From assembly GCA_029851835.1 (NCBI GenBank), contig JARKVD010000004.1, positions 1-64,000 on the forward strand: 64,000 nucleotides of DNA, written 5' to 3'. Below the pieces are notes generated by a model that was not told the origin of the DNA, ran no database searches, and saw only the letters and a list, made by a program, of their open reading frames with translations. Positions 25,473-33,900 of the stretch are shown here, piece by piece. The position numbers and the translations under genes are program-made. The stretch's first letter is position 1; every line of letters begins with the position of its first letter. Source of the stretch: Clostridium sp. (GTDB taxonomy: Bacteria; Bacillota; Clostridia; Clostridiales; Clostridiaceae).

Positions 25473-27629
25473 ATGTCAAAGGGAAGAGTTACGATACCAA
25501 CGGATGTTAATTTTATAAAAGAAACCTTAGAAATAGTTGAAAAATGGGGAGCAGATGCAATTAGAGACTGCGACGGTTTTAAGCTTCCAAGAGAAATAAA
25601 AGGTTTAGCAGAAAGAATATATTCTACTTATTTTGTTGCTCGTGGAGACAATAACTGGGCAGAAGCAAACAAGGAAGAGTTGCAACAGACTTATTTAATG
25701 ACTAAGCATCATGTGGCTACAAGTGAAACTTTAACAATAAATATAATGGAAGGTTACTTTGCAGAGCAGGTTCAGCCAGATACTTACCATGATATAAAAA
25801 TATGGTGGGAAGTAATAGATAGAACTACTGATGATATAGTTCCTGTAGAGAAATGGAGCTATGATGAAGAGAGTCAAACTGTAACTATTAAAGAAACTAA
25901 AAAATGGCATGAGTACACAGTATCATTTTTAGCATACTGCATCTGGGATCCAACTCAAATGTATAATCATATTACAAATAATTGGGGAGATAAGCCTCAT
26001 GAAATGCCTTTTGATGCAAGAAAGCCAAAGACAAATGAATATATCTTTAAGGCAATGTATAAGTGGTTGGATGAGCATCCAGAATCAAATGTAGTTCGTT
26101 TTACTACATTCTTCTATCATTTCACTTTAGTATTTAACGATTTAGCTAAGGAGAAGTTTGTAGATTGGTTTGGATATAGCTCAAGTGTAAGTCCGGAAGC
26201 TCTTGAAGCTTTTGAGAAAGCTAAAGGTTATAGATTAAGACCAGAGGATATCATTGATGAAGGATATTACAATTCAACATTCAGGGTTCCATCAAAGCAG
26301 TATATGGATTATATAGATTTTCAACAACAGTTTGTTGCTGAAAATGTGAAAAAATTAGTTGATATAGTTCATGAAGATGGAAGAGAGGCAATGATGTTCC
26401 TGGGAGACAACTGGATAGGTACAGAACCCTATGGTAAGTACTTTGAAAGTATCGGAATGGATGGAGTTGTTGGTTCTGTAGGTGGAGGGGCAACTCTAAG
26501 AATGATAGCTGATATACCTGGAGTTAAGTATACAGAAGGAAGATTTTTACCATACTTCTTCCCAGACACTTTCTATGAAGGAAATGATCCAACAATAGAA
26601 GCTAAGGAAAACTGGATAACTGCTCGTCGTGCTATAATGAGAAAACCTCTTGATAGAATAGGTTATGGTGGTTATTTATCTTTAGCATATAAGTTCCCTA
26701 AGTTTGTAGAGTATATCGAAGGGGTATGTAATGAGTTTAGAGATATTTATGATAATATTGCAGGGAGCAAGCCATACTGTGGATTAAAGGTTGCAGTTTT
26801 AAACTGTTGGGGTAAGCTGCGTTCATGGCAGACTCACATGGTAGCCCATGCACTATGGTACAAGCAAATTTATACTTATCTTGGAGTTATTGAATCTTTA
26901 AGTGGTATGAGCGTAGATGTAAACTTCATCAGTTTCGATGATATAAAAGAAAATGGTATACCAAGTGATATAGATGTAATAATAAACGCTGGAGATGCAG
27001 GAACAGCCTTCAGTGGTGGAGAAACATGGCTTGATCCACAGGTTATAACAACAGTAAGAGAGTGGATTTATAACGGTGGAGGATTTGTTGGCGTTGGAGA
27101 GCCTTCAGCAGCATTAAAGGGAGGACACTTCTTCCAGCTTGCAGAAGCACTTGGAGTTGATAAGGAGCTTGGATTCTCACTAAGCACAGATAAATACTTT
27201 AAAACTGCCATGGATAAACATTTTATAACAGAAGATGTGGTAGATACAATAGATTTTGGTGAAAGTCAAAAGAATATATATGCAACTAAGGCATCAACAG
27301 AAATCATTACTTATGAAAATGGAGATCTACTAATGTCATCTAATGATTATGGAAAAGGAAGAGCTGTTTATATAGCTGGATGTCCATATTCACCACAAAA
27401 TACTCGTATTTTAATGAGAAGCTTCTACTATGCAGCGCATAAGGAAAATGAAATGAAAAAATGGTATGCAGACAACTTAAATTGTGAAGTGTCAGCTTAC
27501 TTAGATACTAAGAAATATGCAGTAATAAACAATACAATGGAAGCACAAAGCACCATGGTATATGATGGAGAAGGTAAATCTGTCAACATTGACCTTAAGC
27601 CATGTGAAATAAAATGGATGAATATGTAG
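25473..27629 (+). CDS. lnpA: 1,3-beta-galactosyl-N-acetylhexosamine phosphorylase (GH112)
   Basis: 718 residues, the usual GH112 length. Recognised by GADAIRDCDG near the N-terminus, YWEVVDRTT-like WWEVIDRTTDD, GDNWIGTEP, VGSVGGGATLRM and EGRFLPYFFPDTF. D312 in the GDNWIGTEP segment aligns, as I recall it, with the general acid of the Bifidobacterium enzyme. The family cleaves Gal-beta-1,3-GlcNAc or -GalNAc with phosphate to galactose 1-phosphate and the free N-acetylhexosamine in the cytoplasm. The galactosyl-rhamnose phosphorylase branch of GH112 is less likely, because the downstream kinase is NahK-like. No signal peptide. Confidence 0.9.
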   Translation: MSKGRVTIPTDVNFIKETLEIVEKWGADAIRDCDGFKLPREIKGLAERIYSTYFVARGDNNWAEANKEELQQTYLMTKHHVATSETLTINIMEGYFAEQVQPDTYHDIKIWWEVIDRTTDDIVPVEKWSYDEESQTVTIKETKKWHEYTVSFLAYCIWDPTQMYNHITNNWGDKPHEMPFDARKPKTNEYIFKAMYKWLDEHPESNVVRFTTFFYHFTLVFNDLAKEKFVDWFGYSSSVSPEALEAFEKAKGYRLRPEDIIDEGYYNSTFRVPSKQYMDYIDFQQQFVAENVKKLVDIVHEDGREAMMFLGDNWIGTEPYGKYFESIGMDGVVGSVGGGATLRMIADIPGVKYTEGRFLPYFFPDTFYEGNDPTIEAKENWITARRAIMRKPLDRIGYGGYLSLAYKFPKFVEYIEGVCNEFRDIYDNIAGSKPYCGLKVAVLNCWGKLRSWQTHMVAHALWYKQIYTYLGVIESLSGMSVDVNFISFDDIKENGIPSDIDVIINAGDAGTAFSGGETWLDPQVITTVREWIYNGGGFVGVGEPSAALKGGHFFQLAEALGVDKELGFSLSTDKYFKTAMDKHFITEDVVDTIDFGESQKNIYATKASTEIITYENGDLLMSSNDYGKGRAVYIAGCPYSPQNTRILMRSFYYAAHKENEMKKWYADNLNCEVSAYLDTKKYAVINNTMEAQSTMVYDGEGKSVNIDLKPCEIKWMNM

Positions 27630-27659
27630 GTTAAATTTTAAAGCCAAGAGGTGGATAAT

Positions 27660-27818
27660 ATGATAAAAAAGTTAGTTTATCTAGTAATATTTATAGTATC
27701 ATTGGTGATGGTAGTAAAAGGAAATAGAGTGCCTGATTATAAAGGGTTAATTATGATGTTTATAGGAACGACCGGTTTATTATCAGAATTATATATTTAC
27801 AATAAAAGTTATCAATAA
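27660..27818 (+). CDS. Small two-helix membrane protein (DUF6903-like)
   Basis: 52 residues from ATG at 27660, with AGAGGTGG upstream. Two hydrophobic stretches (about 3-19 and 29-45) are joined by a short K-G-N-R-V-P-D-Y-K-G loop; the tail ends Y-N-K-S-Y-Q. It lies 30 bp after the phosphorylase and ends before a terminator, so it belongs to this operon. I recall a small membrane family of this type (DUF6903) beside sugar phosphorylase genes, but its function is unknown. Confidence 0.6.
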   Translation: MIKKLVYLVIFIVSLVMVVKGNRVPDYKGLIMMFIGTTGLLSELYIYNKSYQ

Positions 27819-27822
27819 GTGG

Positions 27823-27847
27823 GAAGGCTATCTTTTGATAGCCTTTC
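27823..27847 (+). terminator. Short terminator after the small membrane protein
   Basis: Stem AAGGCTATC/GATAGCCTT with a three-to-four-base loop, followed by only a short T-rich stretch. It is possibly leaky, which would allow the kinase and mutase genes to be read through. Confidence 0.6.
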
Positions 27848-27856
27848 TATGAATGT

Positions 27857-28047
27857 AATTAAGAATGATTGAATTTAGAATTAAGAATGAAGGAGGTTTT
27901 TCCTCACTGCGTTCGGATAAACTTTAAATTGATTTTTTTATGGAGAATTGTGAATTATGTAGTTTGCCTCATCAAATTGAAAATTTGGTAAGGTAAATAT
28001 ATAAAAAAATCCGAAGGAATTTCATACATCATTCTACATTCTTAATT
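27857..28047. repeat. MITE-like element with terminal inverted repeats
   Basis: About 190 bp bounded by AATTAAGAATG (27857-27867) and its inverse CATTCTTAATT (28037-28047). A second AATTAAGAATG-type copy lies inside the left end, and inner arms include CTGCGTTCGGAT and ATCCGAAGGAAT. It carries no ORF. It is inserted between the terminator and the ribosome site of the kinase gene. Confidence 0.55.
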
Positions 28048-28067
28048 AATAAGGGGGCAGAAATCAA

Positions 28068-29177
28068 ATGGAAAATAAATACCTGGATATAGTTAAAGAA
28101 GCTGTTGAAGCCATTGACTTTAAAGGTGACATTATTGAAGTAAAGCCTTTTGGTGGAGGACACATCAATGATACTTTTCTAGTTGTAACAGAAAATGAAG
28201 ATATGAGAGAAAAGTATATTCTTCAAAGAATTAATCATGATATTTTTAAAAATGTAGAAAAGTTAATGGAAAATTACTGCAATGTGTGTGATTACTTGAA
28301 AAAGGTGGTCAAAGGAAGAGGTGGCAACCATTTAAGAGAAACTATAACAGTAGTTAAAACTAAAAATGGAAATAGTTTTGTTAAAGACTCTAAAGGTAAT
28401 TATTGGAGAGGAATATTATTCATTGAGAACTCAATAACTACAGAGGTAATACAGTGCAAAGAAGATTTTTATAAAACTGGTAAAGCTTTTGGTGGTTTCC
28501 AAAATATGCTTTCAGCATATAAGGCAGATACTTTATATGAATCGATTCCAAATTTTCACAATACTAAGGAGCGATTCAAAACTTTTCTTGAGGATGTAGA
28601 AAATGATGTAGCAGGTAGAAAAAGTGAAGTTGAAGATGATATCAATTTTATTTTAGCAAGAGAAAAGGATACTGCAGTTTTAGTGGATTTGCTTGCAGCT
28701 GGTGAGCTGCCTTTAAGGGTAACGCACAATGACACAAAAATAGGAAATATCCTTCTTGATAAAGATACAAAGGAAGGGATTTGTATCATAGATCTAGACA
28801 CTATAATGCCTGGACTATCACTTTATGATTTTGGAGACGCAATAAGAAGTGGATCAACCTATGCAGCAGAGGATGAGAAGGATTTAGAAAAAGTATACGT
28901 AGACTTAGAATTATTTGAAGCCTTTACAAAAGGATTTATTGAAGGTGCAGCTGGAGTTCTAACAAAGAAAGAAATAGAAATGTTGTCTATGGGTGCAAAG
29001 GTTATTATCTTAGAGCAAGCAATCAGATTCCTTGGGGATTATTTAAATGGAGATGTGTATTATAAAACAAGCTATGACAAACAAAATCTATACCGTACAA
29101 GAACTCAATTAAAGCTTGTAGCAGATATGGAGGAGAAGTGGTCAGAGCTTAATGAAATAGTTAAAGCATATTCTTAA
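28068..29177 (+). CDS. nahK: N-acetylhexosamine 1-kinase (phosphotransferase family)
   Basis: 369 residues with the aminoglycoside-phosphotransferase/choline-kinase fold. The N-terminal GGGHINDTF loop, the catalytic THNDTKIGNIL (D222) and IIDLDTIMPGLSLYDFGD (Mg-binding) are all present and match NahK. It should phosphorylate GlcNAc/GalNAc released by the GH112 enzyme at C1. The GGGGG ribosome site lies directly after the repeat element. It is followed by a phosphohexomutase; in the bifidobacterial pathway a uridylyltransferase and epimerase would be next, and neither is here. Confidence 0.88.
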   Translation: MENKYLDIVKEAVEAIDFKGDIIEVKPFGGGHINDTFLVVTENEDMREKYILQRINHDIFKNVEKLMENYCNVCDYLKKVVKGRGGNHLRETITVVKTKNGNSFVKDSKGNYWRGILFIENSITTEVIQCKEDFYKTGKAFGGFQNMLSAYKADTLYESIPNFHNTKERFKTFLEDVENDVAGRKSEVEDDINFILAREKDTAVLVDLLAAGELPLRVTHNDTKIGNILLDKDTKEGICIIDLDTIMPGLSLYDFGDAIRSGSTYAAEDEKDLEKVYVDLELFEAFTKGFIEGAAGVLTKKEIEMLSMGAKVIILEQAIRFLGDYLNGDVYYKTSYDKQNLYRTRTQLKLVADMEEKWSELNEIVKAYS

Positions 29178-29221
29178 ATTTATATTAGTGTGTTTAAGTT
29201 TAGCTGAAAGAAGGGGAAAAT

Positions 29222-30637
29222 ATGATAAAATTTGGAACAGGTGGTTTCAGAGCCATCATAGGGGATGAATTTACAAAGAATAACGTACAACAGTTAGCTA
29301 GGGCGGTTGCTAGAAAAATGAAGGATGAACAGGTTAAGGAAAAAACCATGGTACTAGGTTATGATAGAAGATTTCTATCAAGGGAAGCTTCAGAGTGGGT
29401 AGCTGAAGTCTTTGCCTATGAGGGAATTAAGGTACTTTTAATTGATAAACCAGTACCAACACCGATGATTATGTTTGAGGTAAAAAGATTAAATCTTGAT
29501 TATGGAATGGCAGTCACAGCAAGCCACAACCCAGCTCTTTATAATGGAATTAAATTATTCATTAAGGGTGGAAGAGATGCAGATGAGATTGCTACTAAGG
29601 ATGTTGAAAGGTATATTGCAGCTTTAGAAGCTGAAGAGTTAAAGACTATAGATTTTGAAGAAGCAATAGAGGAGCAGATAGTTGAAATCCATAATCCATT
29701 TAATGAATATATAGATGAAATTTTATCTCAAGTTAATGTTGAAAAAATCAGAGAAGCAGGACTTAAAATTGCATTAGATCCAATGTATGGAGTAAGTCAA
29801 ACTTCCCTTAGAACCATATTAATGACAGCAAGATGTGAGCTAGATGTTATAAATGAAAGACATGATACTTTATTTGGTGGTAAATTACCTACTCCAAATG
29901 CAGCGAACTTAAGAACACTTCAAAATTATGTAATAGATGGACATTACGACATGGGAATAGCTACCGATGGTGATGCGGACAGGCTTGGTGTTATAGACAA
30001 CAACGGAAGATTCTTACACCCAAATGATATATTAGTCCTTTTATACTATTATTTAGTTAAATATAAAGGCTGGCATGGCCCAGTTGTAAGAAATATTGCA
30101 ACAACCCATCTTTTAGATAGAGTTGCAAAAAGCTTTGGAGAAGAGTGCTATGAGGTACCAGTTGGTTTTAAGCATATATCATCAAAAATGTTAGAGACTG
30201 ATGCCATAATAGGAGGGGAATCTTCAGGTGGACTTACAGTTAAAGGTCATATTCAAGGTAAAGACGGAGTTTATGCAGCATCACTTTTAACGGAAATGAT
30301 AGCGGTGACTGGGAAATCTTTATCAGAAATCTATAAAGATATCTGTAATCAATATGGAAGCTTATATATGTCAGAAAATGATTATTCAGTAACTCAAAAA
30401 CGCAAAGAAACTCTCTTAAAAGCGATTATGATTGATAAGGAGACTATTGATTTCCCTTATGAAATAGAAAAGGTTTCTTATCTTGATGGATATAAGGTAT
30501 ATTTCAAAAATGGTGGATGGGTAATTATCAGGTTCTCAGGAACAGAGCCAGTACTTAGGGTATTTGCTGAAATGGATTCAGAAGAGAAAGCTGAGGAGAT
30601 TAGCAGTATTGTTGAAAAAGCATTAAAATTAGCATAG
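29222..30637 (+). CDS. Phosphoglucomutase/phosphomannomutase family phosphohexomutase
   Basis: 471 residues with the four-domain phosphohexomutase layout. Active serine S101 lies in TASHNPALYNGIK, the metal loop is DGDADRLG, the sugar-binding loop GGESSGG, and the phosphate-binding end IRFSGTEPVLRV. In this operon it probably converts N-acetylhexosamine 1-phosphate made by the kinase to the 6-phosphate for catabolism, or glucose 1-phosphate from galactose. Specificity cannot be read from sequence. Confidence 0.88.
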   Translation: MIKFGTGGFRAIIGDEFTKNNVQQLARAVARKMKDEQVKEKTMVLGYDRRFLSREASEWVAEVFAYEGIKVLLIDKPVPTPMIMFEVKRLNLDYGMAVTASHNPALYNGIKLFIKGGRDADEIATKDVERYIAALEAEELKTIDFEEAIEEQIVEIHNPFNEYIDEILSQVNVEKIREAGLKIALDPMYGVSQTSLRTILMTARCELDVINERHDTLFGGKLPTPNAANLRTLQNYVIDGHYDMGIATDGDADRLGVIDNNGRFLHPNDILVLLYYYLVKYKGWHGPVVRNIATTHLLDRVAKSFGEECYEVPVGFKHISSKMLETDAIIGGESSGGLTVKGHIQGKDGVYAASLLTEMIAVTGKSLSEIYKDICNQYGSLYMSENDYSVTQKRKETLLKAIMIDKETIDFPYEIEKVSYLDGYKVYFKNGGWVIIRFSGTEPVLRVFAEMDSEEKAEEISSIVEKALKLA

Positions 30638-30708
30638 ATCAAGTAAAATTTATTTAAAGGTGTAGAATTGTGAGTAATTGCTAGAATATTTAATATAAGA
30701 AGAATGAT

Positions 30709-30745
30709 TTTAAAGGAATAATAAACTATATGTTATTCCTTTAAA
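30709..30745. other. Perfect hairpin in the mutase/binding-protein gap
   Basis: A 13-bp stem (30709-30721 with 30733-30745) with no following T run. The 328-bp gap 30638-30965 otherwise holds AT-rich DNA and the operator-like motif. The hairpin may trim or protect the 3' end of the upstream mRNA. Confidence 0.45.
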
Positions 30746-30893
30746 AGATTTCATCGAAAATTTAAAGTGTATTTCCTAATATGGGAAAGTGGTGAAAAAT
30801 TCTAAGGTTTTTATTCATGATTCTATAAATTTATATATATTTTTAAAAACTTTATAAGTAAGTTGTTAATATAGCAATATATATATAGAAATA

Positions 30894-30910
30894 AACAATA
30901 ATTTTATTGT
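30894..30910. promoter_or_regulatory. Near-palindromic candidate operator (copy 2)
   Basis: AACAATAATTTTATTGT, 15 of 17 positions as the copy at 23573, and at nearly the same distance (55 bp) from the next start codon. Confidence 0.5.
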
Positions 30911-30965
30911 AAAGCTTTAGAATTTTCAATAAAATTGAGTTATAAGGGTTAAGGAGGAAATAACT

Positions 30966-32327
30966 ATGAAATTTAAAAAATTATCATTGCTATTAGCCAT
31001 GGCTATTACAGCTACAACTTTTGTAGGATGTGGTAGTAAATCAGGGGATGACTCAGCAAATGGGGACAAGCCAGCAGGTGAAGAGCAAGTTCTAAAAATT
31101 GCAGCTCTTAAAGGGGGATATGGTGACGAATTCTGGGCACCATTAATAGAAAAATTTGAAGCTGCTAATGAAGGTGTTAAAGTAGAGGTTACTGCTGAAT
31201 CTAATATAGAAGAAGTTATAAGACCTCAAATACAAGCTGGAAATGTACCAGACTTAATATACTTAGCAACATCAAGACCAGAAGCTTTAACTGAAACTTT
31301 TATAAAAGAAAAAGCTTTAACTGATCTTTCAGATGTATTGGAAATGACAGTGCCAGGAGAAGATACAACAGTAGGAGATAAAATTGATTCAGCATTCTTA
31401 GGGACTCCTTCAACAGAGCCATATGGAGATGGAAAAACATACTTAGCTCCATTGTTCTATAGTCCAACTGGATTATTCTTTAATAAAGGATTATTCGAAG
31501 AAAAAGGCTATGAAGTACCAACAACTTGGGATGAGTTCTTTGCTTTAGGAGACAAGGCTAAGGAAGATGGAATTTACTTATTCTCTTATCCAGTAACAGG
31601 ATACTTTGACGCTGTGTTCCCAGCAATGATAGCTGCGGCAGGCGGATTAGATGCTTACAATGAATTCAACAACTATGGTGAAGGTTTCTGGACAGGAGAA
31701 GCTGGAACTAAAGTTTTACAAACTATTGGTAAATTAAAAGATTATATAGAGCCAACAGTTGTATCTAATGCAAATCCTCAATCATTTACTAAAAACCAAC
31801 AATTAATTTTAGATAATAAAGCTTTATTTGTACCAAATGGAAACTGGTTACCAGGAGAAATGAAGGATGCTCCAAGAGCAGACGGTTTCGAGTGGGGATT
31901 CATGTCTTACCCAGCATTTGAAAATGGTGGAGATCGTTATGCTTACACATTCTTCGAACAAATGTACATTCCAGCTGATGCAAAAAATGCTGATTTAGCT
32001 AAGAAATTCATGGCTTATATGTACAGTGATGAAGCACTTGACATAATGGCTGAAAAAGGTAAAGCAGTAGTACCAGTAAAAAATGGATTAGAAATAGCTT
32101 CTAAACATTTAGATCCACTTCAAGTAGAATTATATGAAGTATACCAAAATGGAACACTTCCAGTAATAGGTAACTTTGTAGGAACTGAAGCTGTTGAAGG
32201 CTTAGATTACAAAGCAGTATGGTGTGGAACTATCGACTCTATAATGAGTGGAGATAAGACTGTTGAACAATGGCAGAAAGACCTACAAGAGGCTACTGAC
32301 AAAATGAGAGCTGCTATAATAAAATAG
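30966..32327 (+). CDS. Carbohydrate ABC transporter substrate-binding lipoprotein
   Basis: 453 residues. A lipoprotein signal peptide ends in the lipobox FVGC with Cys22, followed by a polar Ser/Asp/Gly-rich spacer. The rest is a type 1 solute-binding fold of the sugar CUT1 class (EFWAPLIEKFE, VPDLIYLATSRPE, GLFFNKGLFEEKGYEVP, W-x-G-T). It is separated from the permeases by four genes and has its own upstream region, which suits the need for more binding protein than permease. The ligand is inferred from the cluster to be galacto-N-biose/lacto-N-biose. Confidence 0.9.
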   Translation: MKFKKLSLLLAMAITATTFVGCGSKSGDDSANGDKPAGEEQVLKIAALKGGYGDEFWAPLIEKFEAANEGVKVEVTAESNIEEVIRPQIQAGNVPDLIYLATSRPEALTETFIKEKALTDLSDVLEMTVPGEDTTVGDKIDSAFLGTPSTEPYGDGKTYLAPLFYSPTGLFFNKGLFEEKGYEVPTTWDEFFALGDKAKEDGIYLFSYPVTGYFDAVFPAMIAAAGGLDAYNEFNNYGEGFWTGEAGTKVLQTIGKLKDYIEPTVVSNANPQSFTKNQQLILDNKALFVPNGNWLPGEMKDAPRADGFEWGFMSYPAFENGGDRYAYTFFEQMYIPADAKNADLAKKFMAYMYSDEALDIMAEKGKAVVPVKNGLEIASKHLDPLQVELYEVYQNGTLPVIGNFVGTEAVEGLDYKAVWCGTIDSIMSGDKTVEQWQKDLQEATDKMRAAIIK

Positions 32328-32347
32328 TAAAATAATAATTTGAAATT

Positions 32348-32388
32348 AAGCTACTAGGAGAATAATCTTAGTAGCTTTGTTTTTTTAC
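32348..32388 (+). terminator. Terminator of the galacto-N-biose cluster
   Basis: Stem AAGCTACTA/TAGTAGCTT (32348-32377 overall), followed by a seven-T run. It is 20 bp after the binding-protein stop. Confidence 0.85.
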
Positions 32389-32546
32389 AAGTTAAATTTG
32401 TGTTATCAGTTAGAACATCAGTTTTAATTTTAATTTCTATACTTATATCTTAGATTATATTAGCAGGAACATCACCACTTATTGCAATAAAATTTCAGAT
32501 TATGATTACTTTTATGGATTTTATCTGTTTTATCGGTAGTAACTAT

Positions 32547-32570
32547 GATGGTAACCATGATGGTAACCAT
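32547..32570. repeat. 12-bp tandem duplicate in a gene-free stretch
   Basis: GATGGTAACCAT occurs twice back to back. It lies in the gene-free stretch 32389-32635, where I see no ORF, RNA or promoter worth naming; a minus-strand frame across it runs only about 32 codons and has no ribosome site. Confidence 0.6.
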
Positions 32571-32635
32571 TTGTCTTATAGAGGTCTTTTTTATAAAAGA
32601 AAGCAGTTGAATATATAGTTAGTATGATTAAGGAA

Positions 32636-32910
32636 ACTCCTTCTCATATGCATTCAAAGGAGTGCTCTACTGAGTAAGTTCGAATGACTAAATCAAAGAT
32701 GCACGCAGTGAAAGTTCTGCTGGCCAAATCAAAGATTTGGAGCATCACTTTTAGATTCTTACTTAAGTTCGCCTAGCCAAATCATAGATTTGGAGGCTTA
32801 CTTATTGTGAAAATTCGTTGAAATAATATATAATGTTAAGGGACTCCTTCTTATATATATTCGAAGGAGTAAGTTCTTACAAGCCAGATCATAGATTTGG
32901 ACAGTCACTT
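32636..32910. repeat. Cluster of interspersed palindromic repeats
   Basis: Four related units of about 40 bp start at 32676, 32712, 32765 and 32871. Each begins AAGTTC, holds a GCCAAATCAAAGATTTGG-type palindrome (degenerate in the first, one base changed in the last) and ends in CACTT or ACTTA. Two are preceded by a hairpin of type ACTCCTTC/GAAGGAGT (32636-32663 and 32843-32870). A relative lies at 58534. The last unit ends 18 bp before the alarmone synthetase start. Confidence 0.7.
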
Positions 32911-32928
32911 ACGGAAGGATGAGCACAG

Positions 32929-33732
32929 ATGAAAAAGCATTTTGATATGGATGAGTTTCTACTTAAATATCCATTTACAAAGGAAATTATAGTGGAAAGT
33001 AATATTACCCAGGAAAACCTTAAAGAAATCTATGAAGATTATATTTCATGCATTAATTCTTATGAGAATCAAGCAAATTTTATAGCCAATATATTACGTT
33101 CTAGTGAGAATGTTCATTCTGTTAAATCTAGGCTTAAAGAACCTGATAGACTTGTTGAGAAAGTGATTAGGAAAACAGCAGATAGAAGAAAAAAGTATGG
33201 CAGTGATTTTAATTTTACAGTTGATAACTATAAGGATGAAATAAATGATTTAATAGGAATAAGGGTTTTACATATTTTCAAGGATCAATGGAGAGATATA
33301 CATGAATTTATAACAAAGACTTGGAAGGTTATTGAGATTACAGCTAATGTAAGAGATGGAGATAATACAGAAGCGTTTCATGAACTTAATATTGAAGTAA
33401 AGGAAAGAGTATCAGGATATAGATCAGTACATTATTTAGTTGAACTAAATTTTACTCATAATGAGTCTACCATAGCAGAGATTCAGGTAAGAACTATATT
33501 TGAAGAAGGTTATGGAGAGATAGATCACAGGTTAAGATATTCACATCATGAGATACCAGATATATTAAAATCTAACCTTATGTTATTTAATAGACTTGTT
33601 GGTAGTGCAGATGAGATGGCTTCCCTTATAAATAACTTGAGTAAAGAATGGACATCGAAAGAGGAACAGTACAAAAATACCATTCAAGCACAAAGAAAAG
33701 AAATAGAAGTTTTGAGAAATAAATTAAAATAA
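32929..33732 (+). CDS. RelA/SpoT-domain small alarmone synthetase
   Basis: 267 residues without HD hydrolase or C-terminal ACT/TGS domains, so a single-domain synthetase. Synthetase motifs present: DLIGIRVLHIF, GYRSVHYLVE, EIQVRTIFEEGYGEIDHRLRY (the E-x-Q-x-R-T catalytic strand). The C-terminal 40 residues form a charged coiled coil. The enzyme would make (p)ppGpp from ATP and GTP/GDP. The coil is longer than in RelP/RelQ, so it may be a separate SAS subgroup. AAGGATG ribosome site; the 5' leader contains repeat palindromes. Confidence 0.88.
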   Translation: MKKHFDMDEFLLKYPFTKEIIVESNITQENLKEIYEDYISCINSYENQANFIANILRSSENVHSVKSRLKEPDRLVEKVIRKTADRRKKYGSDFNFTVDNYKDEINDLIGIRVLHIFKDQWRDIHEFITKTWKVIEITANVRDGDNTEAFHELNIEVKERVSGYRSVHYLVELNFTHNESTIAEIQVRTIFEEGYGEIDHRLRYSHHEIPDILKSNLMLFNRLVGSADEMASLINNLSKEWTSKEEQYKNTIQAQRKEIEVLRNKLK

Positions 33733-33740
33733 TTATAGTG

Positions 33741-33786
33741 ACACGTCAAAATTAGAATGTATATAAATTTTGACGTGTTATTTTTA
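33741..33786 (+). terminator. Rho-independent terminator
   Basis: A stem ACACGTCAAAATT paired with AATTTTGACGTGT, then TATTTTT. It lies 8 bp after the alarmone synthetase stop. Confidence 0.88.
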
Positions 33787-33900
33787 ATATAATTAACAAT
33801 AATGAAGAAAATGCAATTCAAGATAATACTATGAAAAATGCTATGAAAATCTTGTCAGATTAGGTATACTATAAAGGTATGTTAATTGGGGGGATTTTAT

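Noticed and set aside
32450-32570. Minus-strand frame of about 32 codons starting with a repeated M-V-T-I
   Set aside because: It arises from the 12-bp tandem duplicate and lacks a ribosome site.
32676-32910. Repeats considered as a CRISPR array
   Set aside because: Units are imperfect, palindromic, irregularly spaced (36, 53, 106 bp) and no cas genes are present.
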